The notes beneath the pieces were generated by a model that was not told the DNA's origin, did no database searches, and worked only from the letters and a program-made list of their open reading frames with translations. Both the position numbers and the translations under genes were made by a program. From contig OZ020491.1 in the NCBI GenBank assembly GCA_963971405.1, positions 3,168,910 to 3,232,909 of the forward strand: DNA of 64,000 nt. Reading direction: 5' to 3'. Positions 10,621-21,300 of this stretch are shown here, piece by piece. Origin of the DNA: Psococerastis gibbosa (Eukaryota; Arthropoda; Insecta; Psocodea; Psocidae). Every line of letters starts with the position of its first letter. Position 1 is the first letter of the stretch.

Positions 10621-10664
10621 TTATCATCCAAAAAATAGGTTCGCGGACTACAAGTTTACTCTTT

Positions 10665-10860
10665 ATTGTCCATCTTCTTTTTGCTATGGAGATTAATTGC
10701 CTACAAACAATTCAATGATTTTATCCAAATAACCTAATCAGTCGCAACTGTGTACCTACTTAACAACAGTGTTGAGTTATGACTGGTCACCAATTGCATG
10801 TTGTGTAGAGATTTGCACAAGTACGAGCTACTGACCAACTATGTCTAATACAAAAGACAT
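10665..10860. repeat. Interspersed repeat family R4
   Basis: Diverged copy of the 4190 and 16612 repeat: CAAACAATTCAATGATTTTATC, GTTGAGTTATGACTGGTCACC and TTGCACAAGTACGAGC occur in the same order. Class unknown. Confidence 0.6.
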
Positions 10861-10982
10861 ACCTAATGTATATAAAAAACTCTATTGTTATTTTCCTTTG
10901 AAAATTGATATCTGGAATCATGTAGAAACCTCAACTGCTATACCAATGCAGATACGGGAATCAAGAAGAATGTGTTGACCTG

Positions 10983-11151
10983 CAGCCTGATCGAGGCGAT
11001 TATAATACCGGAATTTATTTAATCCCTTGGTAATAAAAATGTAAACAAGATAATTTTATAATGGAAAGTGCTATTCAAAATTTATTTGTTTACAGTTATA
11101 ATCCTCGGGTATTTATTTAGCCCCGGTATTATAATCGCCTCGATCAGGCTG
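10983..11151. mobile_element. P2 palindromic MITE
   Basis: The termini CAGCCTGATCGAGGCG (left) and CGCCTCGATCAGGCTG (right) are exact inverted repeats extending to about 29 bp (through ATTATAATACCGG). The inner half is also partly self-complementary (GTAAACAAGATAATTTTATA against AAATTTATTTGTTTAC). CTG flanks both ends. It has no coding capacity. It sits 63 bp upstream of the Ly6 splice acceptor. Confidence 0.85.
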
Positions 11152-11214
11152 CTGGTGCCCGGCTCAATAGCCTTTTCCTAGTGCCACTCCAATTGATCTA
11201 TTGTTTTCTTCCAG

Positions 11215-12306
11215 TGGAATGTCTGGGTCACAAAAACCTAAGCTGCTACCAATGCGTCAGATACGCAAACCAAGAATGTGACGAAGGTGACCTGGTCCCC
11301 TGCGCTGTCACTTTCGACCGATGTGTCACCCATATCGCCAGGGATGGTAAGCTACCCTCCCACTCCCTAAAAGGAATAAGACTGCTTCGAGAAGCTCACT
11401 TCTTTATCAAGCAATAACACTATACAATTACATTAACAAACATAAGCATAATCATAATACTGAACACCAAAACGTACATAGAACTGGCAATGCTGTAAGG
11501 CGCATATTCCACCGTCAATACGTCAATAGTGATAGTAAATGTAGTATTGACGTGGTGGCAGACATTTTTAGACTGTCTTTAATGTCTGCTACCTCGTCAA
11601 TACTACATTTACTATCACTATTGACGTTGGTGGAATAAGCCCCTTAGGTCCGTTTCCGGTCTACAAACGCAAAATCACTCATTGGTGAGAGACCTAACTC
11701 CACAATTTACTGTAACCGACCTTACCGTGTGCTTTATAAACGACTTTTGGTCTGCTTAACGTGTATATACAGTACTTGTATGCATGATTTTATTTTTTTG
11801 ACGCGATAAACGAACCTGTAACCTGTACCTGAACACTGTTTTATGTAACAAGGACAATAGTATGTTTATTTTTATATGTACATGTATAAGTTTTAAATAA
11901 TTTAGGTTGATTTGCCACCCTTGCATGCTTCGGCTTGAGGGGGCACAGCTTTGTAATTCATGTACTCATTTTTGATAAATACACGGATTTTCTACATCTA
12001 TCTAAGTTCTGGTGTTTGCGTTGTCATCCCCGAGGGACTGACATTATAAATAAATAATTATTGTATTTAATTTCAGAAAAGCGAGGATACATCATTAAAA
12101 GGGAATGTGGACTAGGGCCATGTGGGTTCGAAGATGACATGGTGAACCGCGGCCTGGGCTTCCACGACTGTGACCGGTCCAAGGAGGAATTCTTCTGCGT
12201 GACCTGCTGCAGGACGCCCGGCTGCAACAAAAATGCTGCGAAAACGCGCCAAACGTCCGCCATGTTGGCATCACTGTCGGCGGCACTTCTCTTTGTCTTC
12301 CATTAG
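11215..12306 (+). CDS. Ly6/uPAR-domain GPI-anchored protein, last two exons
   Basis: Exon 11215-11346 follows a TTGTTTTCTTCCAG acceptor and ends at a GTAAGC donor in phase 1. Exon 12077-12306 follows TTTAATTTCAG, restores the frame and ends in TAG. Joined, they encode a small secreted three-finger domain: an opening CYQC, Cys in NQEC, VPC and DRC, then REC, GPC, HDC and FFC, and the closing CCRTPGCN typical of Ly6 proteins. The last roughly 20 residues are hydrophobic (MLASLSAALLFVF), as expected for a GPI-attachment signal, placing the mature protein on the outer cell surface. The exon with the signal peptide should end in phase 1 upstream; I could not identify it. Insect relatives (the boudin, crooked and quiver/sleepless group) act in septate junctions or channel regulation; which one this is cannot be told. 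Confidence 0.85.
11499..11643. mobile_element. P1 palindromic MITE in the Ly6 intron
   Basis: An almost perfect foldback of 145 bp. The left arm (GGCGCATATTCCACCGTC to GTGGTGGCAGACAT) is mirrored by the right arm (ATGTCTGCTACCTCGTC to GGTGGAATAAGCCCC), around a short TTTTTAGACTGTCTTTA loop. It starts 152 bases after the first Ly6 exon, so the pre-mRNA would carry a long hairpin. Confidence 0.85.
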
Positions 12307-12569
12307 TGTCTGCGACTTTTGTTTCATATCAGTAGGCTGTTCGTTGTAGGGAAAGAAGTTCATTAGAGAGAAAATCGGTCACTGCACGATCTGTTTTTGT
12401 TTTTACATAATGATATTTTGTTTGTATAGTATGTCCGAAATTAGAGAATCAAGAAAAATCTAGACTTGCCGAAGCATCGTGTTACCACTTACACCACAAG
12501 CCCGCCCAGCAGCCCTATAATGACTATTTGGCATTAACGTAGTAGTAGTAGTGTTCGTCGGGCTAATAA
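12307..12569 (+). other. Probable 3' UTR or downstream region of the Ly6 gene
   Basis: Sequence directly after the Ly6 stop. No canonical AATAAA was found close by; the first good cluster is near 13285. The GTAGTAGTAG tract near 12540 marks the approach to the R3 copy. Confidence 0.35.
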
Positions 12570-12800
12570 CGACTTAGGCCTCATATTTGAGTTGACTGTA
12601 CTACGCCAGCTCATAGGACAGTGGACCTCCTGAATATAGTGGATTCCGAACCACTTGGGAAACACAGTGAAGTCACACGATTAGTTCGGAGGTGACCAGG
12701 ACAAGTCCTACCATGTTTCCCTACCGGCGCTGTGCACGCGACCAAGTTATCTGCAGCTTTGAACCTGCTCTGGTCCGCTGGATTCAACATGGTAGGGCGG
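12570..12800. repeat. R3 repeat, inverted relative to 10150
   Basis: GTGGACCTCCTGAATATAGTGG, CACGATTAGTTCGGAGGTGACC and TACCATGTTTCCCTACC are the reverse complement of the R3 copy at 10150-10480. The TGCTCTGGTCCGCTGGATTCAA end is shared with the inverted copy at 44825-45082. Confidence 0.6.
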
Positions 12801-13766
12801 CCGGTTTGGCATTAACGTAACACCGGGGTTTATTTAATTGTTTTATACATATGAGTGCAAAATGCGCGGGAATTTCAAATTGTTAAATTACGTAATTCTC
12901 GACTACATTTCTGGTTAGTTTTCAATTTTTTTTCCCTCAGATGTAAACGCATTAATTAAAATTCTATCTGTACATGTTATTAAAATTTCCTTCAATTATA
13001 AAACAATGGAACCATTCCCTTTTATTCCAATATTTCATTAATTTGAATTATGTCCTATGTGGCCGTCACTATCATCACTACACAGTTATTGCTTTCCAAG
13101 TTGAACTTGATTTCTGAAAAAACTGACTCAGAGAATGTGAAGTAGAAGGAGTTCCTAAACTGAGGCCAATTGGTGTTAGTCACGGCCACATACCGTATAT
13201 TAACATGTAGACGAATTTTTATTTTACTTTCTGGCATCTTATTTATGCCTCTACGATTTTTCCTGTGATATGTGGATTTCAATTAAATTAAAAATAAAAT
13301 AAAAATAGTTTTCTGAATTGTGTTTCATTTGTTTCGACCGAAACAGCTGTAACTGATTTTTAATTTTTTAACTTTTAACAATATATATGTTTTTTGTGGA
13401 AATTGTGCAAATTTGTTTGATAGTTTACACATAATGTTTCGTTTCCCCGAAGTCACGAGAGAAACCCTATATTGGATTCATTTGGCAAAACAATTCACTC
13501 TATTCCAATCATTTTTTTTAAATTCGTGTTTTTCAAGCTTTTAGTAACTCACTGTCATCACCCAAATTGGGAGCCAAGCAGTAATAATGGCCCTGATTAC
13601 ACACTCTAATATTCATTTGATCATAGAAATATTTTAAATACGAAATGAATCTGAATTTTTGCATTACACTTTCCAATTTTTCGGAGTCCATACTTATTGT
13701 GTAATTTAGTACGGTACGTAATAGGGGAGATGGGTATTTAAGTGAGCTTTTTGCATTCCTATTTAA
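12801..13766. other. Non-genic AT-rich stretch
   Basis: No repeat termini, RNA motif or credible exon was recognised. The minus-strand ORFs near 13055 and 13533 look like chance openings in AT-rich DNA. Confidence 0.5.
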
Positions 13767-14062
13767 AAGTAGCATAAGGAAAGCTTTGGGGTGGTCGAAA
13801 TTTTCTGTATTTCAGTGGATTTCCACGTGTTGGGGTCCAGGAACCCAAAGAAGGGGTTTTAACGAAATGTCTATCTGTCCGTTCGTTGGTTCGTGGGCAA
13901 ACCACACGGTAGATTTTGATTAAATCATGCCTCGGGACCATTTTGTTTGATTTTGGGTGGCTTTACCCTTCAAAAACCTCAAAAATTGCTTAAAAATTAT
14001 TTCTTAAAAACGGCTCGAACGATTTCCTTTAAATTCACATATACATATTATAGTCGTTGCTG
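13767..14062 (+). mobile_element. HLE repeat, old diverged fragment
   Basis: GCATAAGGAAAGCTTTGGGG, CAGGAACCCAAAGAAGG, AAACGGCTCGAACGATTTCC and TTCACATATACATATTATAG follow HLE order, with many substitutions and a decayed GTCT tract. The 3' half is missing. The divergence suggests the family has been active over a long period. Confidence 0.7.
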
Positions 14063-14340
14063 CCAACCAATCGTTGAGATTGTGACCTCAGAAGAAGCTG
14101 CCTCATAACACTCAAATTAGGAAGGGACCGCTTGCTCTACGCTTGACAAAAATAAACCAAATAATTGTTTGACTATCTCTGCAATATAATGAAAACTGAC
14201 GGTGAATGGCCAATATGGCCGCAATACTTATATAATCTATAGTCAACTCTAATAAATGTGAAATAATGTTAATACGGCTGGAATATACTGAATGCTATAG
14301 GTATCGTCCTCATAATATACTGATAATTTTTTAATGTAAA

Positions 14341-14825
14341 ATTCGGCTCGATCCGACGGTGACACTTATCATTTATGTAACCCTTATTTCTATTTTAGTT
14401 GTTATTATTCTATCAACTGACGTACTTAGCTTATGTGAGCCGATTCTTCATCTTCGGCCGGTACTCCCCTGTGCCGAAGGAATATATTTATAAATATAAT
14501 CAATTATACCCTTGTCTACAGAATATCTGGCCCCCAAGTTAATAAACTCGCACAGTAAACGCTATAGATGATGCAACATGTTTTCTATTTCACGTCTGTG
14601 TTAGCAAAGAACTTAGTTTTAATTTCAAATCAGTTTCATATCATTTAAGAATATAAATTAAAGTAAAAAGTAATTATAGTAAAGTAAAAAGTAAAGTAAG
14701 TTTTAAAGATTAATTTTAAAGAAACGTATTTTAGTTCATTAGTTTATTCAATAATAATAATAAAAATAATAACAAGATAAGCGTCACTTAAATGATAAGT
14801 ATCAGTCGTCGGATCGGGCCTTAAT
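14341..14825. mobile_element. Putative MITE with about 40-bp inverted ends
   Basis: ATTCGGCTCGATCCGACGG and ACACTTATCATTTATG at left are mirrored by AAATGATAAGTATCAG and CGTCGGATCGGGCCTTAAT at right, about 485 bp apart, with a few mismatches. The interior is AT-rich without coding potential. A target duplication could not be resolved. Confidence 0.6.
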
Positions 14826-14861
14826 TATTAGCAACGATGATGATAAGATAGATAGTTCATA

Positions 14862-15665
14862 AACAATTTGAAAAACTCAGTCATCGCCCATGTATATTCA
14901 TTCTTTACAATTCCCTTAATTACCTACGCATTTCCATACCGTAAATACGGGTGAATCGGGACAAATTTCGTTGCTAGATATGTGGCCGATTTTCATAGAA
15001 TCGAAACTAAAACAAAAGCAAAATATTAAGTTCCGCTTCTATAACTGTAACTGTAATCCAATAGCGAAATTTTGTCAAGATTCACCGTTGCGTCTGTATT
15101 AACCTGTTTTAAGTTACTAGGAAAATGAAAACAGAATGTAAACAAAGGTAGTATTAAGGCAGAGGCTTCAATATAATTTGCAAAGAAGGCTCAGGAATTT
15201 TTGACTAAAATAATTAAATCCTCTTGCCACAGCCGCAGAGTTATGAAATGGGTTTATGAAATATTCATTTTAAAAAAAATACTAATTTTATTGTATTATT
15301 ACTCCAGAAAAAGACGATAAAATTGCATTAAACCGATTTTATATGAGAGTTGAAAATCTGCCGGGTAAGTAATGTGCTTTTCTAGAAAGCTCAATTTTTA
15401 AAATTTTTTCATAAAACCATTTTCGAATGAGCAATTAATTACTTTCGTCAAATACCATCTTTTGTTTACAAAATATTTGAAATATTGGCCTGGATAAGTT
15501 AAATTTAAATGCAAGACAAAGTAGGAATATACGTTTTATAAGAGCATCAATTTTAATACACATTTCGATGTCATTTTATGCGCACCATTAATTATAGACA
15601 GTTTGAAAAACTCAGCCTATGTGTGTCCAGTCTGTACAATTCCTTAATTGGCCAAGCATTTCTGT
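14862..15665. repeat. Pair of direct repeats in AT-rich DNA
   Basis: TTTGAAAAACTCAGTCATCG through ACAATTCCCTTAATTACC (14866-14930) recurs as TTTGAAAAACTCAGCCTATG through ACAATTCCTTAATTGGCC (about 15602-15655). The sequence between and after, up to 16149, is otherwise unassigned. Confidence 0.45.
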
Positions 15666-16149
15666 AGTGGGAAAATACTACCTTGCAAACGACAGAATCT
15701 AAACAAAGCCAGTCTTGGCTGCATTTGAACGCAAGAAATATTAAAAAATCGAGATTTGTCTGTTTGAATATACGTTTTTACAAGGGCATAATTTATAATA
15801 CACTTTTTCATTTCCTGTACAAATCTTTTAAGCGGCAAGGTTTAGTTAGAAATTACAGAGTTAAAATAATGAAAAATTTACTAACCGGCCATTTATCTCT
15901 CAATATTTAAAACTAAATAACTTATAAAACACATAAACAACCACTTTGATCACATCTTCACTCAAGGCTTCGACTAGAGTTTTAATTCTAAACACGAGAG
16001 ATGGGACACATTCGGTTCCCGCCAAAAATGTATTTTTGAATTTATACGGCCACCCACGACTTTTCCTATGACCAGCCAATAAAAAAGACGTAGCAGGTGA
16101 CCCCAGCATTCAAAACATATTTCAATATTGTATATTATCATGTAGCAAC

Positions 16150-16406
16150 AATTGAATAGCTCCACGGAATAACGTTGTATGCGACACTTTCCTAATTTTA
16201 TAGGAGACGCTTTATTTCATTTCAACATGTACAGCGCTCTTACGCGCCAAGGAGATTTTAAGCCGCTACTACTGCGACATCTAACAGCATTTTTAGAAAC
16301 GTGTTTTTGGGGACGATGCAGGATGTAGTTTACAACAATAATCCGCATCTAACTCAATTTTGCCAAAAGTGTCGCATACAACGTTATTCCGTGGAGCTAT
16401 TCAATT
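16150..16406. mobile_element. MITE with perfect 40-bp inverted ends
   Basis: The left end AATTGAATAGCTCCACGGAA continues to GTTGTATGCGACACTTT, and the right end from AAAGTGTCGCATACAACG to GAGCTATTCAATT is its exact reverse complement over about 40 bp. The 257-bp element has no ORF. Identical arms suggest recent movement. It directly abuts the P1 element starting at 16408. Confidence 0.8.
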
Positions 16407-16407
16407 A

Positions 16408-16541
16408 GGCGCTTATTCCACATACGTCAATAGTAAATGTGGTTTTGACGTGGTAGCAGACATTTTTAGACTGTCTTTAATGTCTGCTACCACGCCAATA
16501 CTACATTTACTATCATTATTGACGTTGATGGCATAAGCGCC
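16408..16541. mobile_element. P1 palindromic MITE
   Basis: Starts GGCGCTTATTCCAC and ends GGCATAAGCGCC, with arms meeting at TTTTTAGACTGTCTTTA. TTA is on both sides (16405-16407 and 16542-16544). GG-starting ends and a TTA duplication fit a Tourist/PIF-Harbinger-like MITE. Confidence 0.8.
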
Positions 16542-16611
16542 TTAGAGGCAGGAGAATCAGAGAAAGGAACATACGAAAAATTTTACGGATACGGGATTCG
16601 AAACTGAGTTT

Positions 16612-16810
16612 TGTTTTTTTAAAAGGTTAAATCGCATACAAACAATTTAATGAATGTATCCGATTAACCTCTTTAATTGGCTCACTAAGTCACCTAATAG
16701 GTACTTGTGTCGAGTTGCGACACGTCTCCGACCGCAAGCAAGGTGTGTAGGTACTCGCACAAGTACTAGCACGCTATCACCTTGCCACCGAAGTCGCTTA
16801 TCCATCGAGT
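16612..16810. repeat. Interspersed repeat family R4
   Basis: Best-preserved copy of R4: ATCGCATACAAACAATTTAA, GTGTCGAGTTGCGACACG and GTACTCGCACAAGTACTAGC. It runs into the inverted-repeat segment that starts near 16808. Confidence 0.6.
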
Positions 16811-17070
16811 ATCCACCTTGCCGGGGTGGTATGCTGAGCAATGCACCAAATCCGTCGCCGCCTACGTCGCCACGTCTTCTCCTAAATTAACAACGAGTAT
16901 ATGCACTTTAATGCAGGTTTAGACCGATTCATTTGTATATATGACGTCTAGTCTTGCAAGTCAGTGAACTACTTCAAGCAGGTCCTTAAGTACGGGAAAA
17001 TATGGAGACTTCGGCGACCACGAACTTGGTGCAGTGGTCAATATACCACCCCAGCAAGGTGGAGACCGTT
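16808..17070. repeat. Inverted repeat pair about 190 bp apart
   Basis: ATCCACCTTGCCGGGGTGGTA near 16810 is the reverse complement, with few mismatches, of TACCACCCCAGCAAGGTGGA at 17042-17063. The unit may be a decayed foldback element or part of R4. ORFs over it, on both strands, have no recognisable domain. Confidence 0.5.
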
Positions 17071-17324
17071 TCCATCCATTTTTCGATGTCTTCCTGTCAC
17101 TAATACAAAAACTATTTTTGGCGGGCTCCAGTGTCTCATCTCTCCTATATCGAACTCTAGCTCCGACCATCCTCTTGGTAAGTCAATGCTGTCACCATTT
17201 TTTCGATCCAAAATAATCGAGTCATTTTAGTTATCCTCGGGACAATTCCTCACGGTGAATTTACAAAGAACTCTCACTCTCAGGCAAACTCTAGCAAATA
17301 TTTCCGGCGGTGGCTCAACACTTA

Positions 17325-17405
17325 GGCCGATTTCGGCACCGATTGAAAAGTCTCGGTAAGGGATACTGCATGGCACCACCATGCATTCAAAATTTGGCTT
17401 TCCCG
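17325..17405 (+). repeat. Interspersed repeat family R6
   Basis: GATTGAAAAGTCTCGGTAAGG followed by TGCATGGCACCACCATGCA recurs as diverged copies at 39635-39725 (same strand) and 28805-28875 (opposite strand). Short, with no structure beyond the local GGCACCACC palindrome. Confidence 0.45.
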
Positions 17406-17686
17406 TCCTGAATTCCTTATCGATACATATTTTCTAAGGGTGGTGAGCACTATATCGATAAAATTTCCGGGGCGTTTGCCGTAGTAGCAGTACATTGAAA
17501 AAACAAGAAACCAGGTTCCATGAATATTCCGGGCATCAAGCGAACTGTCTTCTGAAAATTCCCGGCAATTGGCACCAAAAGACTGGCTGTCTTGGAGGTT
17601 TTGCTAGCAACGAAACTGCAGAAAAAAAAGACATCATATTAATACAAAGGTATAGATTACCAACGTGAACAATCAGGTACACCCTT

Positions 17687-17987
17687 AGACCATATAATAG
17701 TCTAGACACGCCAAGTGGTGAATAAATAAATAAATCTGTTATTATTATTATGAAACAACCATCATTAATAAAAAACGTGGAATAATCAGAAAACTTGAAA
17801 TTAAAACGCTACACAGCCATGCGGTTCAAATAGACCATATAATACATTATTTGTGTTATTTATGCCAATGTAAAAAATCTGGGCTGTGACGTCATCTGCT
17901 GGCAAAAGATAAGCATAATGTTGGTCCCCCAACTTTTTCATGCAGTCCATCTAGAATGCCGTGTCTAGAGTATTATATAGTCGAGAA
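17687..17987. mobile_element. Putative MITE with about 29-bp inverted ends
   Basis: TTAGACCATATAATAGTCTA-GACACGCCA at left pairs with TGCCGTGTCTAGAGTATTATA-TAGTCGAG at right with few mismatches. The 300-bp interior includes a second TAGACCATATAATAC. It has no coding potential. It lies just downstream of the ERp44 stop. Confidence 0.55.
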
Positions 17988-18207
17988 AACGACAAGAAAT
18001 CTTCTACTAGCCCTATGGCTACAATGGAAAAGACGTCGGCAAACTGCGAGAATAGTCCGTGTGTACGTAAGTTATAATATGGTAGCAGACATCATTAATA
18101 AGTCTCTACCATTGTATAACATAATTTATAATAGATAAGTTAAGGATCTACATAATAGTCTTCTTAAAACAAAACAAACGTCAATGACCAATTCAAATTT
18201 GAAGTAA

Positions 18208-18231
18208 ATTCGCCGGTGGAATACCCGCCTA
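18208..18231. mobile_element. P1-family end fragment
   Basis: CGCCGGTGGAATACCCGCCTAAG matches the right end of the P1 inner element at 57277. No left end was found, so this is a solitary terminus, possibly in the ERp44 3' UTR. Confidence 0.45.
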
Positions 18232-18391
18232 AGACATACAGTAGCTGAAATCTAGTGCGTTAAACTTGCTCCGACTGCAGTTCTGCCGATTTCCAACAGC
18301 GAACACTGTATTTCTACAAGTTATGTCAACGGCCTTGAAAACAAATTACCTATAGAAGGAATGGAAGAAGGGTTATGAGACGGCGCGGGAT

Positions 18392-21300
18392 TTAGAGCTC
18401 GTCTTTAAGCAAGGTATAGCGGTTTGGCGACGGAGCGAGTTTCTTGAATGTAGATTCTGGAGGCGAAGTTGAAACCTGCAATTACGAAATATTTATTAGG
18501 AAACCAATGCCATAATAGTAGTTTAGTTGGCAGAGAACTATAAACTAGAAGGTCATGCTTCGGAGGGCATGAAAAGCAGCCGGTCCCGGGCTTTCCTAGT
18601 TGAGTGTAAGAGAGAGCTTTATAGCCCTAACTCCACTAGGTTGACTTAGTAACAGAACAAAAAGTCATTGTTTATTTAATATTCTTGGGATAAGGCCTTT
18701 AAACCTCTTTAAGAGTAAATCGAACACATTGTGGGCGACCGGTCTTAGTCATAGAAATATATTAACTGGAGCGGCGGGAGCCATAATATGCCTTATGAGG
18801 CACCCGTTAACCATAGGCCAACTATCAGAGATAAGTACCAACGCAAGAAATATCGAAGGGTTACACATAACAGTATAGCAGAACGGATACCTGGAGCCGG
18901 TCAAGAACTTTGTACTTAGCTTGTGCAGGCTATTTTCCCCGCCAAATTGCGTACTTCTCTTGTGCAGGCTACACTATCAGCCATAATGATAACGGTCTCC
19001 AGCCACGGGATGGTGTTAGTGAATGTCATATACTATTTATCAAAATATAGAGGAACACTTCTTTCTACTAATTTTGCAAGATCCGGGTTACCCGCAATTT
19101 TTATGTCCTACAAGCTGTTAAAGATATGCCTTAAACTTACCCTCTTGCCTTCCGTAGGTGTCTCAGGTCCGTAGTGAAACTCTCTATGCAACTTTCCAGA
19201 GTAAAGATCCTGCAAGAAGCTCTTGAGCTTGCCGGGAACTTCCATGTCCTTAACATCGGGGAACAAGTACATATGCCTGAAGCTGTCAATGGCCAGCAGG
19301 GGAAGATCACCCTGTCCTTTGCCCAGATGGTGGAGGGGGTGCGCAAATTTCACGCCGTCTGCCGTTAGGAAGTTTATGTTCTCTGTAACAACAGTACACT
19401 TGCATGTTATAGCTGCAAAATACAGATATACAGTGATGGGAATGCTGAGGTGATATGGTCAGGTAAAGACAGACGAGGGAAGAGCGGCGAAGTTGTGGTT
19501 TGAGCTGAAATAAGTGGAAACTTAAAATATTAAGATGCGAACCTAGCGGAGTTAGGGCTATAAAGCCCTCTCTTACACTCAACTAGGAAGGCCCGGGACC
19601 GCCTGCTTTACATGCCCTCCGAAGCATGGCCAGAAAATGTAGCAAGTGTAGGACTCGAACCAACAACCTTTCGGGTGAAAGTTGGAGTCCGTACCACTAC
19701 TCTACATGTCCTGATATTCGGTATGAATGTAGTTTATTACTTACAAATATTTCATTTAAACGATCGTTGATATCGTATGTACAGTTAGGTGTCAGAGACG
19801 GCCGAAGGCTCTAATCTCGCTGTATCTACATTTTTTTTCAATAAAGACTTTATTATTATTATTATTTCAAAACCAGTGTTGCCTACCTTCCCTCGAAATG
19901 AAAAAAAAAACCGTCTTACTCTGCCACTGTGGGCACCAGAAGTTAGATGCTTCTCGCCTGACATTGTAATGAAGCTCGCTGTCTCGTAATTCTTGGCCAA
20001 TTTCATTTCGCCCGACAGGGACTCGGGGTGGTTAAACACACCCGATATAGCTTAATATTGTACTTACGTTTCTCCGATAGTAGCTCTCTGAGCACGACCG
20101 AGTTATACCGCTTAATAGTATCCGTGTCACCAGGCTTGTGAAACAGAATCAGAAACGGTAACCCTTCCTCCGTCAGCTCTTCGGCGTTCTCAAACGTAAT
20201 CTCCCGTACGAGCGGCACGCAGCGTTCCGACACCCACACGTTGATCTCGTCGTAGCTGTTCAGATTGCCGGTGAACGTCTCGTCGACGTCGGACGAACGG
20301 GTCCTGTCGGCGCGGTAGACGATAATCGGCGTTCCGGGCGGATGCATCGTCCGTGACGCGTCTCTGTACATAGAACAACTAAGTTTAGGGCAGAAATTTA
20401 CTAAAAAAAAAACGCGCTATTGGCCATTCGAAGTGACACAGTCATTCACAAGGGAGAAAGTAGACCAACTTCCTTCCCAGTGGACGATAGTCGGCGTTTC
20501 TAAGTTCTACCCCTCTACGGTATTGGAAGATGCTACACGATCGAGAAAGACCAAGGAAGAGATTCAGAAACCTAATATCAGACGATCGACTGGAACCTGG
20601 CCTAGCCTGCAATAACACAATTTGGCCAGTTATTAAACTCCTTCCTCGGTACTACCACACCAATCGTTTTTTGTACAAAACGAATTCAGTAATTGTGGCC
20701 AATCTGTGTTAGAAAGTGACACATATCATGTATCAAAATGTTCAATAAACTGTCCCTAGCTACTGCTGTCATGGTAATGACTATTTTACAAAGAAATGCT
20801 CACCCAAAGCCGACCAGAAACTGACACTCGTCCTTCATGTTACTAGCTACTCGTCTGAAATTCGAGTATTCCGGTACGTCCTTCCTGTCAAAGTACCCGA
20901 TCATAATCCTCTTGTTCGATTCTAACTTTCCCAGTTCGCTGACATCTTTAAACTCCTTGATCGGATCCACCAACTGGTTTTTAATAAATTCGAAAAATGC
21001 ATCCACAGATCTACAAAAAAATTAAAATATTACAACCAACAACGCCACATTACAAAAAATTTCATAGACAGACCAAACTATGACCAAAAAAAACAATAAG
21101 AATCTCTAGTTTTCGATTTTTACTTCTTTTAGAAATAAGTCTGAACCGTGGAAAATACACCAAATAAATACGTATCTACAATAGTGAGGACAGCCACCAG
21201 ATTCTCCCAGGAAGAACCTAGGAGACGGATCTATCCTTGGAGATAAGCCATGAGAAGTGACAACAGTGCCTTCAGGACAACTATGACCCACGACTAACTT

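Noticed and set aside
11181..11214. Upstream ATG at 11181 as the Ly6 start
   Set aside because: It lies in the intron: a pyrimidine tract and CAG acceptor separate it from the exon, and the resulting N-terminus is not a convincing signal peptide.
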